Positions 34,713 to 45,971 of a stretch of 64,000 nt of DNA are shown piece after piece; position 1 is the stretch's first letter; each line of letters opens with the position of its first letter. The stretch spans positions 248,001 to 312,000 of the forward strand of contig JADNRV010000054.1 in NCBI GenBank assembly GCA_015499995.1, written 5' to 3'. The DNA is from Flammula alnicola. Lineage: Eukaryota > Basidiomycota > Agaricomycetes > Agaricales > Strophariaceae. Under the pieces are notes generated by a model that was given only the letters and a program-made list of their open reading frames with translations, did no database searches and was not told where the DNA came from. A program made the position numbers and the translations under genes.

Positions 34713-37700
34713 ATGGCGCCCTTTTCCAAACCCGAGACTGTGCTTAAGCAGGCCGAAGGACTCGTTTCCGTTGGCCAGACACATGCAGCTCTCCAATCAT
34801 TAACAGAGATGTTCTCTTCAAAACGATTCAGATCGACACCCCTCACGTCGCTGGAGCCCATCATGCACCGTTTCATTGAACTGTGTGTTGATATGCGCAA
34901 GGGCCGCACAGCAAAAGAAGGTCTCATGCAATACAAAAACATCGCGCAAAATACCAGCGTTCAAAGTATCGAATCCGTTATTACAAAATTCGTCCAACTC
35001 GCAGATGCGAAGGTTCGGGAAGCTCAGGAGAAGGCGGCCGTGAAGTCCGCTGTAGATATTGATGATTTAGAGGCTAGTGAGACGCCGGAAAGCATTCTTC
35101 TCGGTGCTGTCAGTGGGGACCAAAGCAAGGACCGAACAGATCGTGCCCTTGTCACGCCGTGGCTCAAATTCCTTTGGGAAAGTTATAGAACATCTCTCGA
35201 GACCCTCAAAAACAACGCACGACTTGAAGTTATCTACCAGGTGAGGATGGGTCATTTTCCTTTCATTCATTGCGTCATTTACGCTGTCGGCACCTTAGCA
35301 AATCGCCCAACAAGCTTTCAAATTTTGTCTCAAACACCAACGTAAAGTTGAGTTCCGTCGTCTGTGCGAGACCCTCCGCCTTCATCTTTCCAACGTCGCC
35401 AAATATTCGCACCAACAACATTCCATCAACCTTTCCGACCCGACACCCTCCAACATCATCTCGACACTCGCTTTGCTCAGCTGAACACCTCGGTCGAGCT
35501 TGAGCTATGGCAAGAAGCTTTCCGCTCAGTGGAGGATGTCCACAACTTGCTCACCATGGCCAAGAAAGCTCCTCGACCAGCAATGATGGCCAACTACTAC
35601 GAAAAGCTCACTAAAATCTTCCTGATGAGCGGAAACGCCCTCTATCATGCTGCTGCTTGGAGCCGGTATTATGCCGTTGTCATCTCCATAGGCGGAAAGT
35701 CGGATGAGGAGCTCAGTAGGCTTGCCGCCCAGGTGCTGGTCAGCGCTCTCGCCGTGCCTGTCGGTCTGCATACCGAGGAACCAGACGAACTCAAGGGCAA
35801 GAATGCAAGACTTACTGCCCTACTTGGCCTTACTCGCATGCCTACTCGCTCCGGATTGCTCAAGGATGCAGTGAGCTCATTTTTTTCGCGGAGTAATTCT
35901 GGATAATTAACGTCATCTCTTCCGATCAGTTATCACGTGATGTCCTCAAGCTTTCACCGCAGACTATCAAGTCTCTCTACAACATCCTCGAGGTTACATT
36001 CGACCCCTTGACCCTTTGTGCTTCAATTGCGCCTCTTCTGCAGACGCTCTCTTCAGATGAGGCGTATTCACCTTATTTGACTCTCCTCCAACGTGCATTG
36101 CTTTCACGTCTCCTGTCTCAGCTTTCCCAGGTGTACTCCACCATCAAAATCACCAACCTTCTTGCTCTTGTCACCCCCTTAAGGATGCAGGACTGGAAGG
36201 TTCCTTCGACGAGGAGCAGGTGGAGGCTTACATCATGGGATGTGCTCGTCGCGGAGAACTCAACGTCCGAGTGGACCACAAAGACGGCAGCATCACCTTC
36301 GTCGACGATCCTTTCATGTCCAATGATGACCAGCCCTCGACATCGACTGCTTCGACGTCTTCGTTGTCGCGAGAAGCATCGATCCAACCCTCAACAGCCG
36401 ATCTCGTTCGTACGAGACTCAGCAAGGTCGCTGTTTGCCTACACGAGTCCCTTAGTGTATTGGAGGACCAGGCTCCTGAGCCCACATCTGAGGAACGGCA
36501 GCCAAATTCAAGACCCTCATCGCTGCAGTTGAGTCTGAGCGCAAGGCCTTGCAGCTCCGCCGCGCATTGGTTGCCAGACGGCGCGAGCTCTGAGCGAGCT
36601 GAGCGTTCGTAAGGAGAAGGAGAAAGCAGCCGTCGGGCCGAGCACTCGAGGAGAGAGAAGGAGGAGGAGTCTAAGCGTGCGAAGGAGGAGTTGAGGAGGA
36701 AGGAGCAGGAGAGGACGAAGAAGGAAATTGAATCGATCAGGATCGACGAAGCGAAAAAATACGCTCAGAGTCTAGTAGACAAGGGTATTCTCAAACCGAA
36801 TGATGTCGATGTAAGTGCTTTTTTGTTGACGTCTCGTGCTTTGAAGATTTACTCGGGGGTTTTTTTCTTCTTCTTTTCTAGAAATTGGAGACCTATGATA
36901 CAGAAGGCCTCATCACCATCCAAGTCGCTCAACTCGAGAAGGAGAAGAAGGAGCTCCAAGAGCGTTTGCGGATCATCGCTAAGAGGATCGACCAGTCGAG
37001 CGTTCGTATCGGAAAGAAGAACGCCCTCTACTTGCCCAAGACTACGAGATCCAGCAAAAGACCGACAAGGAAACCTTCGAAGAAATCCAGAAGGCCCGTC
37101 TCCAAGCCGCTCGGGAAGCTCATCAGGAAGATCTTCACGCCAAGTCGCGCTTGAGTCGCATGTTCCAGGATTACCAAGTGAGGAGGGCAGATATTATGGC
37201 AAAGAAGAGCATAGAATTCGCCAAGAAGACAGAGGCTGCGACGCGGAAGATCCAGGAAGAAAAGGAGAAAAGGAGAAAGGCTGTGCTCAAGCAGAGAGAG
37301 GAGGAGCGTATCAGGTTGGAGAAAGAAGAGGAGATCCAGCGCAAGAAAGAGGAAGAGGAGGCAGGAAGGAAGCAGGTATGTATTTCTTACCTATCTCATT
37401 TCATCTCAACGGGTGTTGATTTTTGCCTTCAGAACACCGTGCAGCGGAGGAACGTCTCCGAGAAGAGGAGGAGGCTGCTGCGCCGCCGCCGCCGAGCTCA
37501 AGCGCAAGGAAGAGGCGGAGGCCGCTGCCCGTCGCGAAGCCCGCGAGAAGGAGCGCCAAGAAGCTCTGGAGAAGGCCCGTCTTCAAGCCCAACGCGAGGA
37601 GGAAGCCGAGGCGCGCAGGCAGGCTCGCGCCGCCGAGAAGGCCGCCGCTGCCCGCAAGCCGCTGGTTGCCCCACCGCCGTCCCTGTCTCTGTCCGGGCTG

Positions 37701-38081
37701 CTGCGAAGACGAGCCCGCTGCGTGGAGACGCTCTACCCCCGTCAACTCTGTGCCTGCTACGCCCACCCGTGCGGCTGCTACCCGCCCTTGCGCTCCGAGA
37801 GCCCGCGCCGGCCGCGGCAAGTACAGGCCCGGCGCGTTGTCTGGAGGAGGAGGATGGCGTGCGAGAGAGGAGGCGGCCAAGGCGGCTGGAGCTGCCGGGG
37901 GAGGAGCTGCTCCTGCTGCTGCTATCCCTTCCCGTGTTTCTGGAACAGCGTCACCTCGTCCGAGCTCGCCGCCCCGTTGAAGGAGGAGCCGAAGAAGGAC
38001 GACGATGGTTTCCAGACTGTTTCGAGCAACAGGGGCGGTGCTGGTGGAGGTGTCTGGAAGCCACGCAGAGGTCGTGCTTAA
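34713..38081 (+). CDS. TIF32: Translation initiation factor eIF3 subunit a, frame broken by single-base deletions
   Basis: eIF3a scaffolds the eIF3 complex on the 40S subunit and is essential. The ATG at 34713 opens [18 protein letters not shown]. Family blocks follow: [79 protein letters not shown], the PCI region with [20 protein letters not shown] and [13 protein letters not shown], then [18 protein letters not shown], a long Glu/Lys/Arg coiled coil with [15 protein letters not shown] sequence, and the C-terminus [11 protein letters not shown] to WKPRRGRA. Introns lie near 35241-35300, 35870-35930, 36811-36882 and 37374-37434. The correct frame can be followed only by stepping -1 near 36180, 36498, 36590, 36625, 36994 and 37482, and more times in the Ala/Pro-rich tail. 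Corrected length would be about 1,040 residues. Confidence 0.88.
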
Positions 38082-38390
38082 TGTTTTCGCGTTTTTCGTT
38101 TTTGCCTGTCGTTTCTTTTTATGCTTTTGAATATGTATTTTATACCTTCTATGCATGCTACATATGCGAATTAGTATAATACTGATCTCGTTCTCTCGCC
38201 CTTTTTCATTCATCTCGCAACGCGCAAAACAGGTGCTAGAGCTCAGGCGCTCAACGTCTTGTTGGCCAACGATTACGATTCAGAATTGGACAGGCTTTGC
38301 ACGCAAATCATTAGTTATCACTAGTGCTCAGGTATACTGTACTGGTACATATGGAAGTCCCAATCCAGACTTGCCATACAGACGGCTTTT
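38082..38390. other. Convergent intergenic region, eIF3a and SDR1
   Basis: About 310 bases between the eIF3a stop (plus) and the SDR1 stop (minus). T-rich just after the eIF3a stop, consistent with a 3' UTR. No gene seen. Confidence 0.45.
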
Positions 38391-39502
38391 CTACCACTTC
38401 TCGTGGGCCGGTCGCACTGTCGATTCACATCGGATTCACAGCAAATTAGGCCTGATGGAAGAGAATGTGGAGAGACACTTACAGTCAAGCTCCCAAGTCC
38501 AGGCAGAACGGTCTTGATTAGCGAGGTACAGGTAAGACTGCGAGGATGGCAATGGTTACATTAACTGTTGTTAACAGATAACTCAAGCTCGTAGACTTAC
38601 AGAGGCAATGCTTTCAGGCTTGAGGCGGACATCTTTGTTCGCCTCTTGGTCGGCTTTTGGGTCCAGGAGGATGACTAGATGGACACATACGTAGTCGAGT
38701 TGACCGTAATGAACCAACTTTGGAATTTACTAACCTCCGTCCATGACAGCCTGTCAAAAATGTCAGTTTATTATCCGATTGTCTACGGAGCTGAAAAGGC
38801 TTACATGGGCAACATGGATGTTTTCTTTCCCAAACTCCTTCGCCAAACTCTGCGACAGAGCTCTCATTCCAAACTTCCCAGCAGCAAACGCGCTCGTCAG
38901 GACATTGCCGCGCAGAGCCGCAGTCGCGCCTGTAAAGATCAATGTGCCCCTCTTGCCCGTGGGTTCCTCGATGTCATTCTCCTTCAATGCCAAAATTGCT
39001 CCACGGGAGAACGAGAAGGCCGCAGCGACGCCCGTTTGGAGGCAATTTTGCACATCTTCCGGCGTAACTTCGAGGAAGGGCTTGAAGACGCTGTGACCGA
39101 CGTTGAAGACAGCGGCCCGAATCGCGTATTCGGGCTTCGGGAAACGGTTGTGGATCGAGGCCCAGGCTGTAGTGATATCCTCGTGTGAGTACGACGGTAA
39201 CGCGAACGTCGCCGCGTGGCCACCCTCGCTTTTTATTTCTTGGGCGAGGCTGTTAACAGTATTGGCGCCTCTGGCGACGAGCGCGACACTGTAGCCATTC
39301 TTCGCGAAGAGACGCCTATGATTTCGAGGTCATTCAGAGGGAAGAACTCGTGCTGGACTCAATGTCACGTACGCCGTTGCGGCACCAGTCCCAGTCCCAT
39401 TTCCTAAGCCTAACTGGTCGTCAGAATTGTAGAAAGGGTTTCAACACAGAGCCGGACGGTACCTGCGACGACCAGGACTCGTTTTGCTGCTTGAGAAGCC
39501 AT
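38391..39502 (-). CDS. Atypical short-chain dehydrogenase/reductase (SDR1), intact
   Basis: ATG at 39502 (MASQAAKRVLVVAG), then a 5' intron and the nucleotide-binding glycine segment GNGTGTGAATARLFAKNGY, so a Rossmann NAD(P)-binding fold. The large exon carries LPSYSHEDITTAWASIH, FNVGHSVFKPFLEVTPEDV, LIFTGATAALRGN and SAFAAGKFGMRALSQSLAKE. In the usual YxxxK site this reads F-A-A-G-K, and the Ser 13 residues upstream is Ala (TGATA), so two of the catalytic residues are absent while Lys is kept. The last exons read SYLYLANQDRSAWTWELDL and RPAHEKW, stop at 38391. It is a tandem paralogue of the gene at 39912-41086, same order of exons. Substrate unknown. Confidence 0.85.
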
Positions 39503-39911
39503 TTTGGGAAGAAATTTCAGGAATTTTGGAGGTTGCTTTCAGTCGGTTAACGAGAAAGCGTTTCAAAAGGGAACCAGCGAAACTTGAGGTATTTATGGAG
39601 GTGACCAGCGATATTTCTTGGTGATCATGTCTCTGTAAGCTTATGTGCTTGGTGAGACTGTCAGAGACATGATCAGTGGTAAGTATCTCGTCGTGTCAGC
39701 AAGTTTACATAATGCCAAATGGGGTTCGTACTAAGAGCGATCCTATAGGAAAATTTGCGTTGACCGGTGACCTTTGAATGGAATTGTTCGTGAAAAGGTC
39801 TTATGTAACGAAAATATACCCAAAGTTGATACACTTTCACATTGACAAAATAATACACAGGTTCGGATTTGATAAGAACCAGAGTGACCGTTGAACGACA
39901 GACATCTCAAT
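39503..39911. other. Intergenic between the two SDR paralogues
   Basis: About 410 bases upstream of SDR1 and downstream of SDR2, both minus. It must hold the SDR1 promoter. No further feature seen. Confidence 0.45.
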
Positions 39912-41086
39912 CTACCATTTCTCATGAGCGGGGCGGACTGGTAAAACAATATGTTAAATTAGAGAACCCCGTTAGATGATAAGAATAACTTACGGTCAAG
40001 TTCCCAAGTCCACGCAGAGCGATCTTGATTGACGAGGTAGAGATACGCCTGGATTTCATTAAAAGTCTCCCGATGCGAAGAGAGTTGGTAGCAGACTTAC
40101 GGAAGCGATGCTTTCGGTCTGAGACGAACATCTTCATTTTGCAGCCACTCAGCAGAGGGCGTGCCCCTGACATGGCCCGTAAGGATTCCTACAGGCAGTA
40201 GTTGGAACAAATTTCAGAAAAGGATGGCATAATTTCACAAACCTCCGTCAATGATGGACTATATATCGAATTGTCGCAAGTTAATTTTTGAACGATAACA
40301 ATTAATGATTAAACGTACGTGCGCAACGTGGATATTTTCTTTCCCGAACTCTTTCGCCAAGCTCTGGGAGAGAGCTCTCGTCCCAAACTTTCCAGCAGCG
40401 AACGCGCTAGTGATGACATTGCCTCTGAGGCTGGCCGTTGCACCAGTGAAAACCAGGGCGCCTCTCTTCCCGTTCGTCTGCTCGATATCATTCTCCTTGA
40501 ATGCCAAGATCGCACCGCGTGCAAACGAAAAGGCAGCAGCAACGCTCGTCTGAAGGCAATCTTGCACGTCTTGGGGTGTCACCTCAGGAAGTTTTTCCAG
40601 ACGCCGTGGGAGACGTTGAACAGAGCTACACGGATGGTGTATTCGGGTTTGGGGAATTTGGCGTGTATCGCGGCCCATGCTGTGGTGATGTCGTCGTGCG
40701 AGTACGAAGGTACGGCAAAGGAGCAGCCTACATTCATGTCTCTGTCAGACCAAGTTGGCGAGAGATCAATAGCCGAGACCCACATGTCCACCCGAACTGT
40801 TTATCTCCTGGGTGACTTTATCGACAGAGGCGGCACCTCTTGCGATGAGGGCAACGCTGTATCCGTTCTTTGCGAATAATCGCCTGAAGGTGGGCACCAG
40901 GATTAGAAAACCCGTCGATTCCGACTGCTGATATCATCACTCACGCAGTAGCCGCACCCGTTCCCGACCCATCTCCTAGCCCTGAAGACGTATATCATGC
41001 CAATAAGTATCATGTCACCGCTCGCGATCCCAGACAAGTCTCGTACCTGCAACCACCAAGACTCGTTTTGCGACTTGAGATGCCAT
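39912..41086 (-). CDS. Atypical short-chain dehydrogenase/reductase (SDR2), two single-base frame breaks
   Basis: Tandem paralogue of SDR1: ATG at 41086 (MASQVAKRVLVVAG), glycine segment GDGSGTGAATARLFAKNGY, AVPSYSHDDITTAWAAIH, FTGATASLRGNVITSAFAAG, KFGTRALSQSLAKEFG, IIDG, NEDVRLRP, DRSAWTWELDL and RPAHEKW, stop at 39912. Like SDR1 it has Phe in place of the catalytic Tyr and Ala in place of the Ser. Compared with SDR1 one base is missing at about 40584 (between NFL and EVTPQDV) and another at about 40115 (between RLRP and ESIAS). Without them the protein is truncated after about half its length. Either a decaying copy or consensus error. Confidence 0.75.
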
Positions 41087-41440
41087 TTATCGTGCAGTGT
41101 GAGTAACTCCTATGAATATTGAAGGTGGAATGTTGGACCCAGGTGATCTTAAGCTGGGTATATATAGTCATTGGGAACTTGAGAAACACAGAACCCATTC
41201 GAAGACATCGTGTTTGTAAGAAAAGAGAAGTGTTTGAGTCAGCACATGAGTTCGTGATCGTGGTCGGTTGTTGCGCAACCTAAGCACACCCCTAAGTCGT
41301 CGGGCATCGATTCGGGGGGCTCAATATTCATAACTAAGCGAAACATGTCGAGAATGGTGATGCAGCCGTATACTAATAGACTATTGAATGGTAACACCGG
41401 GTACGATGACAAGGAGATAGAATGCATGCGCACGATAATA
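41087..41440. other. SDR2 upstream region
   Basis: About 350 bases between the SDR2 start and the left end of the inverted-repeat element. Probable SDR2 promoter. No gene seen. Confidence 0.45.
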
Positions 41441-41704
41441 ATTACAGCGACTTGCGGTACTTAGGGCGCGTCACGATTTTTTCCAAACGCGGCGATTTTT
41501 GATGGTTTTTGGTTCATTTTGAGTATTCGTAGAATAGCGTCGCCAGTTCTTATTATTATTGAATAACAATCAAACCATTGAATTCGCATTGAAAATTAGC
41601 ATCGATAGGTATAAGAAATGTCGAGAAAAAGTTGAATTTGAGTGGTAGTTTGAGGGAACATAGATTTCGCAGGTGTTCAGATGACGTGGCACAATGTTCA
41701 TGAA
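41441..41704 (+). repeat. Left terminal inverted repeat
   Basis: Matches the reverse complement of 42306-42569 over 264 bases without gaps. Inside this point the two sides lose all similarity. Confidence 0.9.
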
Positions 41705-42305
41705 GTTACACATCTATTTCTCAGTCAAATCTCCCAATTTTATGCTCATAATGTTTTCATTAGATATATATATCAGATAGTGCCAAATTTTGTAGAAGGA
41801 AGAGCAGTGGGTTACAAGGTAGAAAGCAGGTCAAAGGCAGCTGTGATGTGGAAATACACCTACATCGTAGCTTCACCAAATCTCACCCATTTTCAACGAA
41901 AATTGCGCTATTGTATTTCCACTAAAGGTATGTGCCGAACTGCGTCAAAATAATGGAGAGAAAAAGATCTCGGATCGTAGAGATTGAGGTCAACCTTCCG
42001 CTGATGTGGTGGAAAACTTTCATGCTGCAATGCATTCAGATGCTGCTGAGAAGCCTCGAAAAAAGCGTTGGAGCTTCTAATAGCATAAAAGAACAAATAT
42101 ACGCTGTAAAACATGGGTGGAGAGTAATTCTATGGGGAGATTTCGACACAGTGTTTGCGGTCCCGGGAGGCCCGAGGAAGCACTTACAACTTCACCACAC
42201 TATGCCCCCTCCTCTTCATTTTTCACATATAATTTAGCACAGAGCATATATCCAAGTCAACTGGAGGTAAATTTGTGCATTTTGAATGACCATTATACAC
42301 TTTAT

Positions 42306-42569
42306 TTCATGAACATTGTGCCACGTCATCTGAACACCTGCGAAATCTATGTTCCCTCAAACTATCACTCAAATTCAACTTTTTCTCGATATTTCTTATA
42401 CCTATCGATGCTAATTTTCAATGCGAATTCAATGGTTTGATTGTTATTCAAAAATAATAAGAACTGGCGACGCTATTCTACGAATACTCAAAACGAACCA
42501 AAAACCATCAAAAATCACCGCGTTTGGAAAAAATCGTGACGCGCCCTAAGTACCGCAAGTCGCTGTAAT
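42306..42569 (-). repeat. Right terminal inverted repeat
   Basis: Inverted copy of the left arm. Four of the five differences are C/T or A/G transitions and one is A/T. Confidence 0.9.
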
Positions 42570-45500
42570 AAATAAAAATCAAATCTATCTCTTCGCGCCT
42601 TATAAATACGGGGGAATACGGCGGTGGGACGAACGAGCTTTTTATCTCGTGGAGGGGAAACTTAACCTTCTGACTGTGCTACAGAACTACAATCGGGGCC
42701 AGAGGAACTAGACCCAGGACGTTCCGTAACAACATCCTTGATAATATTCAAGTTCGCATTCGCGGAACCTTCAACCGAGCTGGCATAAGAGTGAAACTGT
42801 GGATGAAATGAAGGATAAGTATAGATCCAGACCAGGACTTAGTTATCCAAACGGGGGAACAAGAAGAGCTCGACGCGGCAGTTAGGCTTAAGGAGCCTTC
42901 CAAAGGTGAACGAATGACTCGCAGAAGTAGCACCGCCAGATTCGGGTGCTGAGCGCTGAGGATTGTTCCTGCTACTACTAGGTGAGGCACATTTGCTGAA
43001 CATTAACCTAGTATCTCGTGCCAACTTGGAGAATAACCTTCGAGGGTTCATACTGGCAGTCAAAGTCCAAAGTGCACGAAAGGCTTGTGTCACTGATAGT
43101 AATGACGCTAGCGGAATGCATCCATCGGAAACAAATTCAATAAGAGTCGCTATTAAAAATAAGCCAGTCTTCGAGATGTCTTGCGTTCCTAATCGACGAT
43201 CCCAGCGAGGCACATTCGTTGGGGTGGGTGCCGTGTCCCATCTTCAAGTTCGGTGGAAATTGGAATCAAGCGTCGCTTTGCGCGGTTGAAGGTCCCATGA
43301 TTGGGGTCACGACCGTACTGAGTCGTTGACAAGAACGCACGATGAAGGCTTAAGAGACAGTCAAGCCCAGCTTCTTCGCGACATTTAAAGGAAGTCTGTA
43401 GATGGGGAATTCTGGGACAAGCCTCTCGAGGAGTCGGATGCCAATCTCCGAGTCAAGCGGCAGCGCGGATCAAGACCAAGCTGCCCGCGGGATCTAAATT
43501 CGGACACTTCCGTGACCCCTTGAAATCTAAGACTAAGAGGCGACTTTCTAGTTGAACAAAATCACTTACTTACATGGCTTTATAGCAACAATCAAGTCTG
43601 TTCGCTTCGATCTAGAACCCACGCACTGCGCATCTTTGGCATGTAGATATCGCATCCGACTAAACAAGTTCCTTCAAGTTCGAGCCATCTGCGCATTTAA
43701 TTTCTCAACCAAGAACCAACCCTCTATGCACTCCTCTTTGCCGGATTGCTTGGCCTTTTGTTTGGTTGGTTGCGCTGTCTTTCTACTTAACCATGACATC
43801 AATTCAGAATTAAGCGCCCAAGAAGACTGATGTGTTTGGGCATCTTCGACAGTGCTTAGTAGGTCCTTCCCGTATTCTTACGGTTCTTCAAGTCACGGTT
43901 TTTGCCCTATGATTTCGAGTGCTTGGAAATTTTACACCTCGTGCACACTTTCAACGGACGTCCCTTTCCCGAAACGGAAGATGACGGTGTCATGTTTTTC
44001 AAGTCCTGCTGTTCGACACGTGTTGCTCATTTCTCTTCATCAAGGATAACACAATGATCACTTTTCCGGACCTGCTTCTTTCACTCCCTCATTCCATCCT
44101 TCGACGCTGATGTCCCCGAAACTCTTCCCATTCTCAATCGTCCTACCTTTGCTGGTGCGCCTACCACTTGAAGGTCTGCCTTGCAACGTGCGGTTCGTAA
44201 TGGATGCTGAAAGACTAAAATTCCTACATTCAATAGCAATATCTGAAAAGTCGTTTGCCGAGCTTCTTCCTCGGGGACCAGTACTCGACATCGTTCCAGA
44301 GACGGTGAGAAATCTATATTTAGATCATGGCGTACATCACGAAGCTGAATGAGCGCCTATTTGCCAGTGCACGGAAAATTGTACTGTGATCGCTACAGCA
44401 CTCGAGGTGAGCAGATAGTCGCGACTCCTATTCACACAATACGTAGACTAGAAGTCCTGATTAAATTTTATTTAGACATGCATATATGGGGACTGCCTTT
44501 GTACAGACGCAAATGGTCAAGAGCTGAAGAACTGTATGAATTGCATGTATAACATGTCACCAACCACAGAAATCTACGATGCAGCTCAAGGTGCTCTAAT
44601 AGGTGATTTTTATCGTTCTGATATCCAATATGCATTTACCTAAAGCCGAACACAAAGACTTTGAACAAGCATGCGGCACATCGATCGACATTTCCCTTAC
44701 CATCTATCCCAACACCTCCACAACGTCCTCATCGTTTCTACCTACCACGTCTACAATTATAACTATCCCACTACTACGGCTATAGCGAGACCAACACCCA
44801 GCAGTCAAGTCTGTTTGATCGTCCGTCCAAGGCTCTGTTGCCAGTGGACAGTCAGGTTACTTCATCGATTTCGGCAGCCGGCTCCAGCATTGCTGACAGG
44901 TGGAGGATAGTTGTCGTATTCTTTGTATTTTTATGTCTCCAATGTATGTTTAGTGTTAGTTCCTAGAGATGATCGAGATTTCAATTGCATGAGACTCAGA
45001 GGATGGAACGCAGGTTGAGCAATCTTAGCCACATGTCCAGAAATATTTTGCAGGCGAGACTCTGTCCTGAACATTCGTGCTATATGGGCCATAGCTGGGT
45101 GATAAAATTTGGTCTATTCGGCCTCTTGCTCTTGACAGGTCTTTCGCTCCGTTATTCTCGGGCTCTCTAGACGGTAGAGATGTCTACTACCTGGACACAG
45201 TCCCTGTCTCAAGATATGTATTAATAAAAATTCCGCTTACTACCGTGACGGCGTTCACGATATATTGACAAAAAACATTCATAGCCCAATACTCAAAGTG
45301 CGGTGATATGGTGCTGTACATGAGAGACTGGCACCCACGATCGAGTGATGCTCTCGATGCCGAAAACTGAACACTAGAGCGTAGACAGCAGTTGACGCCA
45401 CATTGAGAGATGCATGCTATACCTCATTGCGAGGTCTATTAACTGGCAATTAATATCACTGCAACTCTCGACGTACAATATGACAGCAAGCGCTCTCTTG

Positions 45501-45971
45501 GCAATGGAATCAGATAGATGGTATACCGACATCCTGAGCGCACCGTATCTATAATTACCCTGAGAACGTGCTGAGGTTATATAAGTTGAAGTAGAGGCTC
45601 CATAAAATACTGAGCCTGTTACAATTCCCGAATAATATTCCACCAATGAGCTTGTAACAACTTTGCAGTCACTTCGTCACCGAAAAAAAGGCGGAGAGGC
45701 GTCGGCCAACCGATTTCGCATAAGGTCTAAAATTGGGACTCGGGAGCCGTTTGACATGTACAGTTATCGCACTGTCGTGGACGGTACGAGATGAGCAACG
45801 TTTGTCTGACAATCAGCCCTTGATTGATTGTCTAGACTAAAGGTACAGTGTCCGTCATGTCCTTAATCTGAGAGTCTGTATGGTATAAAACGCTGTAGAG
45901 AAAAGGGTCTAGTTAGCCATTCTCTTCTCAACTTATTTTATCTCTTCGTATCTCCAACCGTGACTAGCAGA
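42570..45971. other. Gene-poor 3.4-kb stretch with weak coding traces
   Basis: No gene can be supported with confidence. Two traces deserve mention. On the minus strand at 42839-43213 a 124-codon ORF has a hydrophobic stretch (LFLIATLIEFVSDGCIPLAS) and a basic/aromatic tail. On the plus strand at about 44560-44955 pieces in shifted frames could form the end of a surface protein: Thr/Ser-rich sequence, then SSISAAGSSIADRWR and a C-terminal hydrophobic helix (IVVVFFVFLCLQCMF). Neither matches a family I know. A TATAAATA word at about 42600 could be a promoter element. Confidence 0.35.

Larger units (their letters stand above)
41441..42569. mobile_element. Non-autonomous DNA transposon-like element with 264-bp terminal inverted repeats
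   Basis: The two ends are reverse complements of each other over 264 bases (41441-41704 and 42306-42569), with about five mismatches and no gaps. The outermost part, ATTACAGCGACTTGCGG, is GC-mixed and continues into ACTTAGGGCGCGTCACG. Between the arms lie 601 unique bases with no transposase ORF that I recognise. Both ends have TA next to CAGCGACTTG, so a TA target duplication of the Tc1/mariner kind is possible, but the true boundary is not certain. The near-identity of the arms suggests recent activity or gene conversion. Confidence 0.75.

Noticed and set aside
37401..38213. 270-codon minus-strand ORF across the eIF3a C-terminus
   Set aside because: It is the complement of the GC-rich Ala/Arg/Glu codons of eIF3a; composition is only Ala/Gly/Leu/Arg and it has no domain.
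41681..41953. 90-codon plus-strand ORF inside the inverted-repeat element as a transposase
   Set aside because: No DDE/DDD or helix-turn-helix features and too short; the element looks non-autonomous.
42839..43213. 124-codon minus-strand ORF with a hydrophobic stretch
   Set aside because: Some membrane-protein character but no family, no upstream exons and no clear start; kept only as a trace in the gene-poor stretch.
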